A stretch of DNA of 64,000 nt, taken from Candidatus Poribacteria bacterium. Its GTDB lineage: Bacteria; Poribacteria; WGA-4E; WGA-3G. Both the position numbers and the translations under genes were made by a program. The notes beneath the pieces were generated by a model. The model did not search any database. It was not told where the DNA came from and was given only the letters and a program-made list of their open reading frames with translations. The stretch is from contig JAJEGI010000005.1 of NCBI GenBank assembly GCA_022819945.1, positions 62,001-126,000 of the forward strand, given 5' to 3'. Below, piece by piece: positions 45,083 to 53,979 of the stretch (its first letter is position 1; every line of letters begins with the position of its first letter).

Positions 45083-48000
45083 ATGTCATTTCAACAGATT
45101 TGTAGAACGTACAGGCAAAACATCCAACAGACGCGAGAACAGGACGATGCAACAGCTGAACTCTCCTTACACGGACATCTCAAGAACTTTCTGGAACAGA
45201 CCGCTGAACTTTTAGGATATACGATCACTATCACGCACGAGCCGAGACAGTTGGAAATCGGCAGACCGGATTTTGTCGTCAGAGACAGTCTATTTCCCCT
45301 CGGTTATATTGAAGCAGAGGCGTACGACAGAAATCTTGACCGACTCACCGGACACGCCGCGGCACAGAATACGCGGTTTATTGAAAATCTTGATAACTTC
45401 GTCCTTACCAATTTCGTAGAATTCCGGTTGTATACGGAAGGGCAGCTGCGGGCAACAGCACAAATCGCGGAGGAAAGCGAACCCTTAAAAACGTTGTTGG
45501 ATCGGTTCTTGCGTGCAGGGCCCGTGCAAATCACAACACCGGAAACACTCGCGAAACACCTTGCACGCCGAACCCGTGAACTCCAAACACAAATCGCAAC
45601 GAGACTCACTGATGAAAACAGTGACACCTACGCCATGTTCTCAGCGTTTAAGGAGCTCCTCCTCTCTACGCTGACTCCCGATGAGTTTGCAGATATGTAC
45701 GCCCAAACGCTGGCGTATGGACTCTTCGCCGCCCGCTGCACGCTACCCAACGCGACGAACTTCTCACGAGAAACCGCCGCCAGCGCGCTCCCGCATTCCA
45801 ACCCATTTTTGCGACAACTTTTCCACCAAGTCGATTCGCCAAATCTCAATCAGAACGTCACCTATATTTTAGATGAGATCGCCAACCTCCTCCGAAACGT
45901 CTCCACGGAAATGCTCCGCACAGCATTTACGACAAGCACCCACTTTGAAGACCCAGTTATCCATTTCTATGAGACGTTCCTTGCAGAATACGCGCCACAG
46001 CGACGCGTTGACCGCGGGGTTTACTATACACCTCCGCAGGTTATCTCCTACATTGTCCGATCTGTTGATAGTTTGCTCAAAACAGCACTGAACAGACCTG
46101 ATGGACTTGCCGATGACAACACGCTCATCCTCGATCCCGCGACGGGCACCGGCGGTTTCCTTTTGGCAGTACTTGACCACATCCGTGAATACGTCACAAC
46201 GACCTACGGTACAGGCGACTGGAACCAGTACGTTAATACACAGTTGGTTAAGCGGCTCTTCGGTTTTGAAATTTTAGTCGCACCCTATACGATTGCACAC
46301 CTGAAGTTGAGCCTGTTTCTACAGACACAAGGATGGCAGGCAACCGAACGTCTCCGCATCTATCTTACCAATACGTTAGAGGAACCTGTAGCGCGGGAGC
46401 AACGTTTACCCTTTGCAGGGTTCATCTCTGACGAGGCGAATGCGGCGGTTTCTGTGAAGCGGGACGAACCGCTCCTTGTCATCCTCGGCAATCCGCCCTA
46501 TCAGCGCGCTTCTGCTAATCCAAGTCGTGAAGGTAGAAATTTAACTTTTATTGGAAAACTCATTGAGGATTACAAACAGATAGATGGTGAATCGCTTGGT
46601 GATAGGAACTTAAAAGCACTTCAAGCGGATTATGTAAAATTTATTCGGTGGGCACAGTGGCGAATTGATAAAAATGGGGAAGGTGTTGTCGGTTACATTG
46701 TCAACAATAGTTTTCTTGATGGACTTATGTTTCGCGGGATGCGGCAAAGTCTGTTAGAGAGTTTCAACGTTATCTATCTACTAAACTTACACGGCAGCAT
46801 TAGAAAAACGGAAGCGGTGCCGACGGCACAAAGAGATGAAAATGTCTTTGACATTTCACAAGGCGTTTCAATTTTGTTATGTGTTAAAGAAAGCGATAAC
46901 CCTACACCAGCAAAAGTTTATTATACTGATATATGGGGAAGTCGAGAAGAAAAATATAGAATCCTTTCGGAGACTGATGTCCAATCCACGGAGGGGTCTG
47001 AACTACAACCAACTTCACCTTACTACCTATTCGTGCCGCAAGCGACGGACTACGGTATAGAATACGAAACAGGATGGCGTATTACTGACATTTTTCAAAC
47101 GGGTTCAGTTGGAATGGCTACAGGACGAGATAAATTGACAATTCGTCGGACACCAGGAGAGGTACTCGAAACGGTAACCAATTTTGTTTCGCTTTCTGCA
47201 AATGAGGCACGGGAGATGTACAGTTTACCAAGAGATACTCAACATTGGCAGACTAATCGTGCTCAGGCAGATATCCATAATCATCTTGATTTTGAACGAC
47301 ACATAATGCCAATTCGCTATCGTCCGTTTGACACGCGTTGGACCTATTACACTGGACAAACTGGTTTTCACTCGCGTCCTAACTATAATATTATGTGCCA
47401 TCTTATAAGGGAAAACTTTGCTCTCTCCATTTGTCCTATCGTCACAAGTTCTGTCTGGCAACATGTTTTGATAACTGACAAAATCACCGAGAAGTGTTAC
47501 GTTTCCAACAGGGGAAGTGAATCGGGACATGTATTTCCACTTTACTTGTATCCGAATTCAGAGGAATTGGAACTCGCGACAGAACGGTCGCTCAATTTCA
47601 AACTTACCTTTCTTACCGCGCTTTCAGAGGCGTTGGCGTTACCGCAGACTGCACCGTTTAACCTCCCTGAAAGTGTTTCACCAGAAGAAATCCTCGCCTA
47701 TATCTATGCGGTGCTATATAGTCCTACCTATCGCGAACGGTATTATGAATTCTTGAAATACGACTTCCCGCGGATCCCTTTGCCGCAGGATATTGAGTCG
47801 TTCCGTAAACTTGCAACATTAGGGCAGAGCTTGATTAATTGGCATCTTCTGAAAGATGTACAGATTTCACCACGGCATCGGTTTGAAGGGGAAGGCGATG
47901 CTGTTGTCTCAAAAGTTCACTATGCGGGTGGGCACGTCTGGATTAATGCCGATCAACATTTCACGGATGTGCCACCAGATGTGTGGGAGTATGAGATTGG

Positions 48001-48151
48001 AGCGTATCAGGTATGTAAAAAGTGGTTACAGGATAGAAAAGACACGCCGTTAAGTCATGCGGAGGTGCGTCAGTATTGTGGGATTTTGGTTGCGATTGCG
48101 GAGACGCTACGGGTTATGGCGGAAATTGATGAGGTGCTTGATTTTCAATAG
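45083..48151 (+). CDS. Type IIG-like restriction-modification enzyme with N6-adenine methylase
   Basis: A 1022-residue single-chain protein. Residues 60-80 (GRPDFVV ... GYIEAEA) resemble the nuclease part, with D63 and E77, but the third residue is E79 where most homologues have Lys. The methylase has DPATGTGGFLLAV (motif I, near 350) and GNPPY (motif IV, near 470), typical of N6-adenine enzymes. The C-terminal half carries a target-recognition region and an AYIYAVLYSPTYRERYYEFLK block common in type ISP-like proteins. There is no helicase. It is the largest gene of the accessory region and may restrict or only modify DNA. Confidence 0.8.
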   Translation: MSFQQICRTYRQNIQQTREQDDATAELSLHGHLKNFLEQTAELLGYTITITHEPRQLEIGRPDFVVRDSLFPLGYIEAEAYDRNLDRLTGHAAAQNTRFIENLDNFVLTNFVEFRLYTEGQLRATAQIAEESEPLKTLLDRFLRAGPVQITTPETLAKHLARRTRELQTQIATRLTDENSDTYAMFSAFKELLLSTLTPDEFADMYAQTLAYGLFAARCTLPNATNFSRETAASALPHSNPFLRQLFHQVDSPNLNQNVTYILDEIANLLRNVSTEMLRTAFTTSTHFEDPVIHFYETFLAEYAPQRRVDRGVYYTPPQVISYIVRSVDSLLKTALNRPDGLADDNTLILDPATGTGGFLLAVLDHIREYVTTTYGTGDWNQYVNTQLVKRLFGFEILVAPYTIAHLKLSLFLQTQGWQATERLRIYLTNTLEEPVAREQRLPFAGFISDEANAAVSVKRDEPLLVILGNPPYQRASANPSREGRNLTFIGKLIEDYKQIDGESLGDRNLKALQADYVKFIRWAQWRIDKNGEGVVGYIVNNSFLDGLMFRGMRQSLLESFNVIYLLNLHGSIRKTEAVPTAQRDENVFDISQGVSILLCVKESDNPTPAKVYYTDIWGSREEKYRILSETDVQSTEGSELQPTSPYYLFVPQATDYGIEYETGWRITDIFQTGSVGMATGRDKLTIRRTPGEVLETVTNFVSLSANEAREMYSLPRDTQHWQTNRAQADIHNHLDFERHIMPIRYRPFDTRWTYYTGQTGFHSRPNYNIMCHLIRENFALSICPIVTSSVWQHVLITDKITEKCYVSNRGSESGHVFPLYLYPNSEELELATERSLNFKLTFLTALSEALALPQTAPFNLPESVSPEEILAYIYAVLYSPTYRERYYEFLKYDFPRIPLPQDIESFRKLATLGQSLINWHLLKDVQISPRHRFEGEGDAVVSKVHYAGGHVWINADQHFTDVPPDVWEYEIGAYQVCKKWLQDRKDTPLSHAEVRQYCGILVAIAETLRVMAEIDEVLDFQ

Positions 48152-48180
48152 CCATCGGGACGTATTTAGTCCCAGCGATG
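48152..48180. repeat. GGGAC / GTCCC palindrome
   Basis: ATCGGGACGTATTTAGTCCCAGCGAT directly follows the restriction-modification gene. It is a short hairpin that could mark the transcript end or be a REP-like unit. There is no clear T run. Confidence 0.4.
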
Positions 48181-48308
48181 CGACAGGTGTATAGAAACGA
48201 AAATCCTCCGCGGCGACATCCACAGAAAAAGTGGCATGTTCTCACAGTCGATTGACAGTACCCTTTACAATTTTCGCAGCATTTCGTTAGATAGAAAGGC
48301 AGGAACAT

Positions 48309-48534
48309 CGTAGGTTGGGTTGAACGGAACTGAGAAAATAGATGTGCTGCACCAAATACACATCAATCTAACGTATCTGGCATCCGAAATCAAGAACGCA
48401 GTGAAACCCAACTTCAGACCATCAGCAAAAATGTTGGGTTTCACTCGGTTTTTGTCTGACTTAACATCTATGGAAAAGTTCATTTTCCTGTTGATCTATC
48501 AGGGTTTGGGAGTATCCGTTCAACCCAACCTACG
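48309..48534. repeat. MITE-like element with 19-bp terminal inverted repeats
   Basis: CGTAGGTTGGGTTGAACGG at 48309-48327 is exactly inverted at 48516-48534. An inner inverted pair, AGTGAAACCCAAC (48400-48412) and GTTGGGTTTCACT (48433-48445), lies within the 226-base unit. Short frames across it on both strands are byproducts of the symmetry. No transposase is encoded, so it would be a non-autonomous element. Confidence 0.65.
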
Positions 48535-48826
48535 CGACTGGTCAAAATATAGTGAGTGAGGGCTCGTATGTGAAATTGCTTAGGTCTATGGTTTCGTGTT
48601 CATACCTTTGTCTATCAATTGTTCTAAATACTTGTCTCGCGAATTGTTCGTTACTGCCAAAGCGCTCTATACGATAATTAGGACATAGGTTCATACCCGG
48701 GGTTTTGATATAAATAACCCAAGTTGCTACCTTTGTCCAAAGAGTTGTTTGATACTTGTTGCGATGACGAACAAAAGCACTTTCAACTCAAAACCGGATG
48801 CTGACACCGCATGAATCGACTTAAAA
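48535..48826. other. AT-rich gap, no gene seen
   Basis: No convincing coding frame or RNA gene is visible between the MITE-like element and the HEPN-like gene. The sequence is AT-rich with no strong symmetric element. It may be remnant accessory DNA. Confidence 0.4.
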
Positions 48827-49396
48827 TCATTTATCTTCTGTAATGCCAAATAATTTTGCTTTAAGAACAGGATTATTTATTACTTTTTTAGTGAATGTCC
48901 AATCTATTATGGGAGTAGTCTTGTAAACACTAAAAGCAGCAATATAAAGTGGATATGGAAAGATAGTATTACGCCCATTTCCTTGATCACCCTCTACTGC
49001 GTAACGCCAGAACACAAAGGCATGACGAGCTTTTTGAAAGACTGATTCCGCGTTATCCCAGCCGTCCGGAAATGATGTGGTTAATCCTTCCTTCAGTTTT
49101 ACAAATTCGTCCTTAATTTCATTTTGAGATTCGTCCTTTAATGTTGTAAACAATTTGTATAGGTCGTGAATTGGTTCAATAACTTTGCCTTCTTGCTGTA
49201 TTTTGTATTTTAACAATAACTCTGCACATTGACCACTTATCATAGTCGTGGAAACCATACTACCTAAAGATAGGTATGCTAAGTCGGGGTCATCTTTAGT
49301 AGATTCATTTAACTGAAACAAATCATCTGCAGATTTCAACATTCCTGGAACTATTCGTGCCAAAAGTTCTTCGTTAATAACAATTTTATTACCCAT
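48827..49396 (-). CDS. HEPN-like protein
   Basis: A 189-residue all-helical protein. The motif GQCAELLLKYKIQQEGKVIEPIHDL is typical of HEPN domains, and FQKARHAFVFWRYAVEG is a C-terminal helix with Arg-His as in HEPN-type RNases or their binding forms. HEPN proteins act in abortive infection, toxin-antitoxin and nucleotide-transferase pairs. No partner nucleotidyltransferase is adjacent. It lies in a decayed defence region. Function is inferred only from fold. Confidence 0.55.
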   Translation of the reverse strand: MGNKIVINEELLARIVPGMLKSADDLFQLNESTKDDPDLAYLSLGSMVSTTMISGQCAELLLKYKIQQEGKVIEPIHDLYKLFTTLKDESQNEIKDEFVKLKEGLTTSFPDGWDNAESVFQKARHAFVFWRYAVEGDQGNGRNTIFPYPLYIAAFSVYKTTPIIDWTFTKKVINNPVLKAKLFGITEDK

Positions 49397-49627
49397 AATA
49401 TTTCTCCTATTTTGGTGTTAACTTCACGTTTATTTATAACTGTGACAATTTGCCGGCTTTAATGACGCTTTGCTCTGAAAATGTTCCATAGACACGGAAT
49501 TACTTGATGACAACTTGGACTATTATAACCCAAGTTGCCACTTGTAAATCCATGGGATTTCCTATATAACGTGAGTTCGGAAAAAGATTTATGCTTTCAG
49601 TGCCCTTGAAGCTCCTCGATTTCCTGA

Positions 49628-49879
49628 AGTTCTCACAGGTTTAGCGAGGGTTTCTTCATCAAGAACAGGTATCGCTCAAATGACAGGCACCGAGTCTTTG
49701 TCAGTTACTATCACGCCAAAGATCAAAACTACAGAGAACGTTTTGAGCTATTGTTTTCAGAGATTCATGACATCATGGTGTCGGAATCTGTCGAAATCGA
49801 CGATATTGATCCAAACCTATCAACGGAGCGGATCCGTCAAATCATCCGGGATAAATATCTTTTTATTTCCTCAAATTAA
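49628..49879 (+). pseudogene. Broken TIR-like (MTH538/ThsB-type) gene
   Basis: The frame from after a stop at 49625 to a TAA at 49879 encodes HRVFVSYYHAKDQNYRERFE, then VEIDDIDPNLSTERIRQIIRDKYL. This is the N-terminal half of the TIR-like domain (DUF1863/MTH538) also found in Thoeris ThsB. The expected continuation RDSTVTVVLIG is replaced by FISSN and a stop, and no start codon is visible in frame. A likely MITE or IS fragment follows, so the gene was interrupted. It is non-functional. Confidence 0.7.
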
Positions 49880-49902
49880 GGCATCGGGTCAGGGAGAAAA
49901 AA

Positions 49903-50241
49903 TTATACTGGGATTTCTCAAAAGCAGTCAGAAGCCACTACCTATCAACGTTCTTTCAATACGCGGTTATGAAAATGCTAAAAAATGTCCATTGATAAAT
50001 CCCCATTACGTGAAAAATACACCTTATTTTCAATACAAAATAGAATAAAATCGTCCATTAAATCGGTTTTTTATACGTATTTTGTATTGATGTTATTAGG
50101 TTTAGAGGAATTAGAAAACTTTCAGTCATGTAAAATATGTATGCATTTGTTTTCACGAAGTCAATGGCCATAGGGGTTAAAAATTGCATTTGCACTTATT
50201 TTTTCCATGAACCGATCAATTGTGAGAAATCCCAGTTATAT
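49903..50241. mobile_element. Possible MITE/IS remnant with inverted ends
   Basis: TATACTGGGATTTCTCAAAA near 49903 and TTGTGAGAAATCCCAGTTATA near 50220 are an imperfect inverted pair about 330 bases apart. It begins about 25 bases beyond the stop of the broken TIR-like frame, so its insertion, or a linked rearrangement, may have disrupted that gene. Only short frames lie inside and no intact transposase was found. Confidence 0.45.
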
Positions 50242-50291
50242 TCAAATCGTGCCTTGGGACAATAGGGTTGACTTAGAACGTAACGTGCAGA

Positions 50292-51044
50292 TCATTCTTC
50301 CTGACCGTCTTGAGAACTTTTCAATAAGGATCGTAAAGCTTCGTTAACACTTGTGTCCGTCGGAAACGCATCAGCAACATCTGGTGCAAGTCGGACTGTT
50401 CTCGAACGTGACGACATAAAATCCCATATTGCCAAGTCAATATCTCGTTCCGACACCTCTAAATACAAGGCAACACCTTTTATAAGAAGGATACAATCGT
50501 TTTTTGATAATGTTTGTTCTATGGTGTCACTTATGAAATTCATGATATGCACATCAGGTTTTGAGGTATCCGCACCAAAGAGCATTCGCAGCCACTGAAA
50601 AGTTGCGATCTTAACACCTTTAATATTCAGTTTCTTGTAATCGTCAGGTTCTGCCCGAATCGCCCATTGCTTAAGAGTTTCTTCTTCAGGGACTGTAGGT
50701 GATGCTTCGATAAGACCGCAAAGATATTTCACAATACCATCAATAGCACCCGCCTTTAATTTGTTTTTCAAATTCACTTCCTCTGTAAGAAACTCAAGGG
50801 GGGTTGTGTAAGATGCCATCAAGTCCGCTAATTGCCTAACAGATTTTATATCTGGACGGTTTTTCTTAAAACCTACTAGTCGCGGATACACGATGGTTTC
50901 ATAAGTGAGCCCCTGTTGTATAACACTATGAATTACCCTAACCGCAGGGGGGTCAGATGTATCACTATAATCGCGAGAGTATAGATCCGGTGATATAGCT
51001 TTCAGTCTTGATGCTACTGCAACTATATACTCTTTTTTTTTCAT
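50292..51044 (-). CDS. Hypothetical protein with HhH-like segment
   Basis: A 250-residue helical protein. Near residue 150, KGVKIATFQWLRMLFGADTSKPDVHIMNFI looks like a helix-hairpin-helix-type turn with PDVHI, which occurs in DNA-glycosylase-like folds. The catalytic Lys/Asp is not clear. The start follows a GGAGAAG site. It stands alone in the accessory region, and no close family is recognised. Confidence 0.5.
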   Translation of the reverse strand: MKKKEYIVAVASRLKAISPDLYSRDYSDTSDPPAVRVIHSVIQQGLTYETIVYPRLVGFKKNRPDIKSVRQLADLMASYTTPLEFLTEEVNLKNKLKAGAIDGIVKYLCGLIEASPTVPEEETLKQWAIRAEPDDYKKLNIKGVKIATFQWLRMLFGADTSKPDVHIMNFISDTIEQTLSKNDCILLIKGVALYLEVSERDIDLAIWDFMSSRSRTVRLAPDVADAFPTDTSVNEALRSLLKSSQDGQEE

Positions 51045-51196
51045 AATATCTTCTCCTTGTTGCGAATTGCAACCTGTTTATAGTCCTATCTCCTAAAACT
51101 CAGCTTATGAAGGAATGTACAAACCAAGTGTATGAACACCCTTTATTTGTGTGGGAGCAATGGCGAGCATCCTTTTAATAATTTTTGATGAATAAC

Positions 51197-51463
51197 TCAC
51201 ACATCCCCCTCCCAACGAAATTTAGCTGCCCACGCATTAACGCGGCGGCGTTTAAGGTCAAGGGTTTCGCAAACAACAGATACGGCTTGCTTATGCGTGC
51301 GGCTGTCCCATCGCTGTTTGAGGTAAAGCCCGCGGGCGCGCGACCAAATCACCGGAATCGCGTAAAGTGTCGCGCCGCTTTTCTGATTTAAACGCACGCT
51401 CGCCGGCATACTGTAAGTGTTGAGTGCCTTATCCCATTCCGGTTGCTTCGCGAGATGATGCAC
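51197..51463 (-). CDS. Small hypothetical protein, possible fragment
   Basis: An 88-residue frame starting with GTG at 51463; the frame stays open to an upstream stop for about 20 further codons. The C-terminal part, ETLDLKRRRVNAWAAKFRWEGDV, is basic and helical and could bind nucleic acid, but no family is recognised. It lies beside a transposase remnant and may itself be a fragment. Confidence 0.3.
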   Translation of the reverse strand: MHHLAKQPEWDKALNTYSMPASVRLNQKSGATLYAIPVIWSRARGLYLKQRWDSRTHKQAVSVVCETLDLKRRRVNAWAAKFRWEGDV

Positions 51464-51598
51464 ACTGTTAAGCAGTATATCCAGACAGACGTTATGGCAT
51501 CGGTGGCTTTGACATCAAGGGGGGGACTGATGATCTCCTTTGCACCTTTTATTGCGAAAATCTATAACGACACCAGGGTCATTCAATTGTAAGTTTTT

Positions 51599-51811
51599 TC
51601 ATTTTATGAGGTTAACTGCGAGTTTAGGTTTCGCTGCGAAATATTGGAGTGCGTCAGTGATTTTTGTATGTCCAGTGAATCGCAAAACAGAGAGTGCCGT
51701 GTTTCGCATCGCAGCCATAACTTGAGGAATCCCCCCGGTTCGTGCGCTAAATACGTCCGATTCGTATGCTTCAACAATGGTGCCAACCTGAACGCAGATT
51801 TTTGCGTACAA
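51599..51811 (-). pseudogene. Transposase C-terminal fragment (ISAs1-like)
   Basis: A 70-residue fragment. SARTGGIPQVMAAMRNTALSVL followed by RFTGHTKITDALQYFAAKP matches the C-terminal end of ISAs1/H-repeat-type transposases (pattern RTGxxPQVMAxxRNxxxxxLR...GHTxI). The catalytic DDE part is not present. It is evidence of a lost insertion sequence in this region. Confidence 0.55.
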
Positions 51812-52126
51812 AAAAAATTAAAGTGCCTTTATGACGAACTCATAGCGAGTAAGTGCTAAAAATTCAAAGAAATTTTGAAGACTTCAAAAAAACCTCTTCA
51901 GTCGCGCAGCGTTATTTGCTTGGGGTGTTTTTGCTTGGGTATTTCTTCAGCATGTATAGAGACATTCCTACAAAATACCGCGAAAAATCACTAAATTGAC
52001 ACTTATGGTGCGGTTAGGAAACCGAACCTACAGGGGTTAGGGTCAACAGATAGCATACTAAAGTTACCCAACCCCTACAGGCGGGTTTCCATATAGGACA
52101 GGACAAAAACTTGTACCGAGTGCACG
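51812..52126. other. Repeat-bearing intergenic stretch
   Basis: No gene is seen. At 51979-52008 the motif CGAAAAATCACTAAATTGACACTTATGG repeats the 25519-25548 motif. Next to it, TGCGGTTAGGAAACCGAACC, CAGGGGTTAGGG and CCCAACCCCTACAGG make short inverted pairs. These are dispersed repeats with no clear coding role. Confidence 0.4.
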
Positions 52127-52903
52127 TTACTTACCTACCTTAATATCACCCCAAAGCGTCGCAACTTTATCCACCGGATCAACCGCCAGCGTCGCATCTA
52201 AACCGTTATCCATGAGGGCTTGGATGTCAGCCTCCTCAAGTGCGACATCAAAGAGTATCATTTCGTCAAACATACCTTCCCACTCTCTGCCACCGCCGTC
52301 CCATGAACCGATACGTCCAGGTCCAAATTCTCCGGGCAAAGGTCCCCATTCACCCTCCGCATCAAGTTCACCGTCAAAGTAGACGCGGACAAATTCATCG
52401 GTGCTGCTATAGGCGACTGCGAGATGGAACCATTTGTTCAGGATACTCTTATCCGCTGTAAAATCCGAATCGGGCCAACCCGGATGCCGAACAGGATTGT
52501 TGGAGTGAATCGCCATCTCCATCTTGTTATCGGGTCTAAACTGGTAGTGCACATACCCAGCCGCCCAACCGTTACGGTTAAAAAAGCATCTCCACGCGCC
52601 AACTCTCCCTGTTGAATTGAACCATTTCATGAGTGTAAAATCGTCAAGCGGTCCAATCTCAGGAACGGTGACCCAACCGTCCTGCCCATTGAGTTCAATA
52701 GCGTTGCCAAATTTACCTTTCACCCATTTCGCACCGCCGACAAGGTTACCGTCGTTACCGTTGTCAGATGAATCTTTAGCCACTTTTCCATTCGTTTCAT
52801 CAAACAACCATGCACCCACAATAGATTCCGGATCGATTTCAGCGTTGCTGAGTTGCACAAATATGCAAACGACGATGATTAAACTAATCGTAAAGCGTCC
52901 CAT
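52127..52903 (-). CDS. LamG-like (concanavalin A fold) exported protein
   Basis: A 258-residue protein from the ATG at 52903, placed by the AGGAGA site just before it; the longer frame to 52978 has no such site. Residues 1-22 are a signal peptide (SLIIVVCIFVQLSNA). The rest is a LamG/jelly-roll fold: GAWLFDETNGKVAKDSSDNGNDGNL, NAIELNGQDGWVTV, WFHLAVAYSSTDEFVRVYFDGEL and EGMFDEMILFDVALEEADIQ. Such proteins bind glycans or other ligands at the surface, and this is a frequent family in Poribacteria. No catalytic residue is seen. Confidence 0.8.
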   Translation of the reverse strand: MGRFTISLIIVVCIFVQLSNAEIDPESIVGAWLFDETNGKVAKDSSDNGNDGNLVGGAKWVKGKFGNAIELNGQDGWVTVPEIGPLDDFTLMKWFNSTGRVGAWRCFFNRNGWAAGYVHYQFRPDNKMEMAIHSNNPVRHPGWPDSDFTADKSILNKWFHLAVAYSSTDEFVRVYFDGELDAEGEWGPLPGEFGPGRIGSWDGGGREWEGMFDEMILFDVALEEADIQALMDNGLDATLAVDPVDKVATLWGDIKVGK

Positions 52904-53126
52904 CTTGATTCTCCTCTGTTTATGGGTTGTTGTCAATTCCTGAAAACTAAGAAAATACCTTAAAGTAGATTGTATCACGAATTATCAGAAAACCGAACAA
53001 AAATTTGTTGATTTCATTTGACACCTTTTTTATTATGCAATATTATTTCATTGATATGTTGATCAAAAACACGAAACATTTCCTTAAAATTTTTTTCAAA
53101 TTCACCAAGAAAATCGAAAAAAATGG
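52904..53126. other. AT-rich gap before the respiratory cluster
   Basis: An AT-rich region with no plausible gene on either strand. It separates the LamG gene from the promoter of the Rieske-cytochrome b cluster. Confidence 0.4.
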
Positions 53127-53155
53127 TTGACAAATCTTCAAGAACATGTTATAAT
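53127..53155 (+). promoter_or_regulatory. Consensus promoter for the Rieske-cytochrome b cluster
   Basis: TTGACA (53127-53132) and TATAAT (53150-53155) are exact consensus hexamers with a 17-base spacer. The start codon lies about 210 bases downstream, so a long leader follows. A second TATAAT lies at 53301-53306 but without a good -35 at the right distance. Confidence 0.7.
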
Positions 53156-53368
53156 AATTAACGCTCACGGTGCAAAATCACGTGAGTTGGATTTTGTGCT
53201 TATATAATCGAACCCATCTGGAATTGGCGAGTATGTTTTACCTGTGGACGGATGACTTTCAAATCCAAAAGATTTTGATAGAATTAATTAAAAATCAGGC
53301 TATAATGTAGGCAGTTTGCCTTTAATTTCGTAGAACCGACGCATAAGCGTCTATCTACAAAATCGGGG

Positions 53369-53863
53369 GTGGAAGTGGTATCTCGACGTAAATTTTTCAA
53401 ATTCCTCGGTTGGGGAAATTTCACTGCAGCACTGGGGTTGACCTTGGGCCCAGGATTGGTTCGGTATCTGTATCCGCGTGTGCTGTTTGAACCCTCCTCT
53501 ATTTTTAAAGCAGGATTCCCAGCAGAGTATCCGCCGGGCAGCGTTAGCGAAAAGTATAAAAAAGAACCTTATGGCGTTTGGATCGTCCGCAAGCAGGATG
53601 GCGAATTCTATGCCCTCTTAACCATCTGTACACATCTCGGATGCACACCGCGCTGGCTCGGTTCAGAAAACAAATTCAAATGCCCCTGCCACGGTAGCGG
53701 CTTTGACCGAGAAGGTATTAACTACGAAGGTCCCGCACCACGTCCGCTTGAACGCGTTAAAATTACATTGGCAGAAGATGGTCAGCTCGAAATCGATAAG
53801 TCCGTGAAGTTTTTAGGTGAGAAGGAGCAGTGGACCGACCCAGGCTCCTTTTTGAAGGTCTGA
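53369..53863 (+). CDS. Rieske [2Fe-2S] protein with Tat-like signal
   Basis: A 164-residue Rieske protein. SRRKFFKFLGW near residue 5 is a twin-arginine-type signal and membrane anchor. The cluster ligands are C87-T-H89-L-G-C92 and C105-P-C107-H108-G-S, as in cytochrome bc-type Rieske proteins. It has a GTG start; a second GTG six bases on is equally possible. It should transfer electrons from quinol through cytochrome b to a c-type cytochrome. It opens the cluster of respiratory genes. Confidence 0.88.
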   Translation: MEVVSRRKFFKFLGWGNFTAALGLTLGPGLVRYLYPRVLFEPSSIFKAGFPAEYPPGSVSEKYKKEPYGVWIVRKQDGEFYALLTICTHLGCTPRWLGSENKFKCPCHGSGFDREGINYEGPAPRPLERVKITLAEDGQLEIDKSVKFLGEKEQWTDPGSFLKV

Positions 53864-53979
53864 AGAAAGGAGAGCATCGCGCCTGGCTCCGGTCAGGTAG
53901 AAAAAGCGTTTCGGCGTTGTAAGCGTATCTTGAATATTCCTGAGTTACAACGTACGCGTCGAAACTTGCTATAAAAAGT

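Noticed and set aside
48265..48559. Small ORFs on both strands over the 226-base element
   Set aside because: They arise from the inverted repeat symmetry, with no ribosome site or family match.
53281..53306. Second TATAAT as a second promoter for the Rieske gene
   Set aside because: The nearest -35-like box TTGATA (53275-53280) is 20 bases away, too far for a good promoter.
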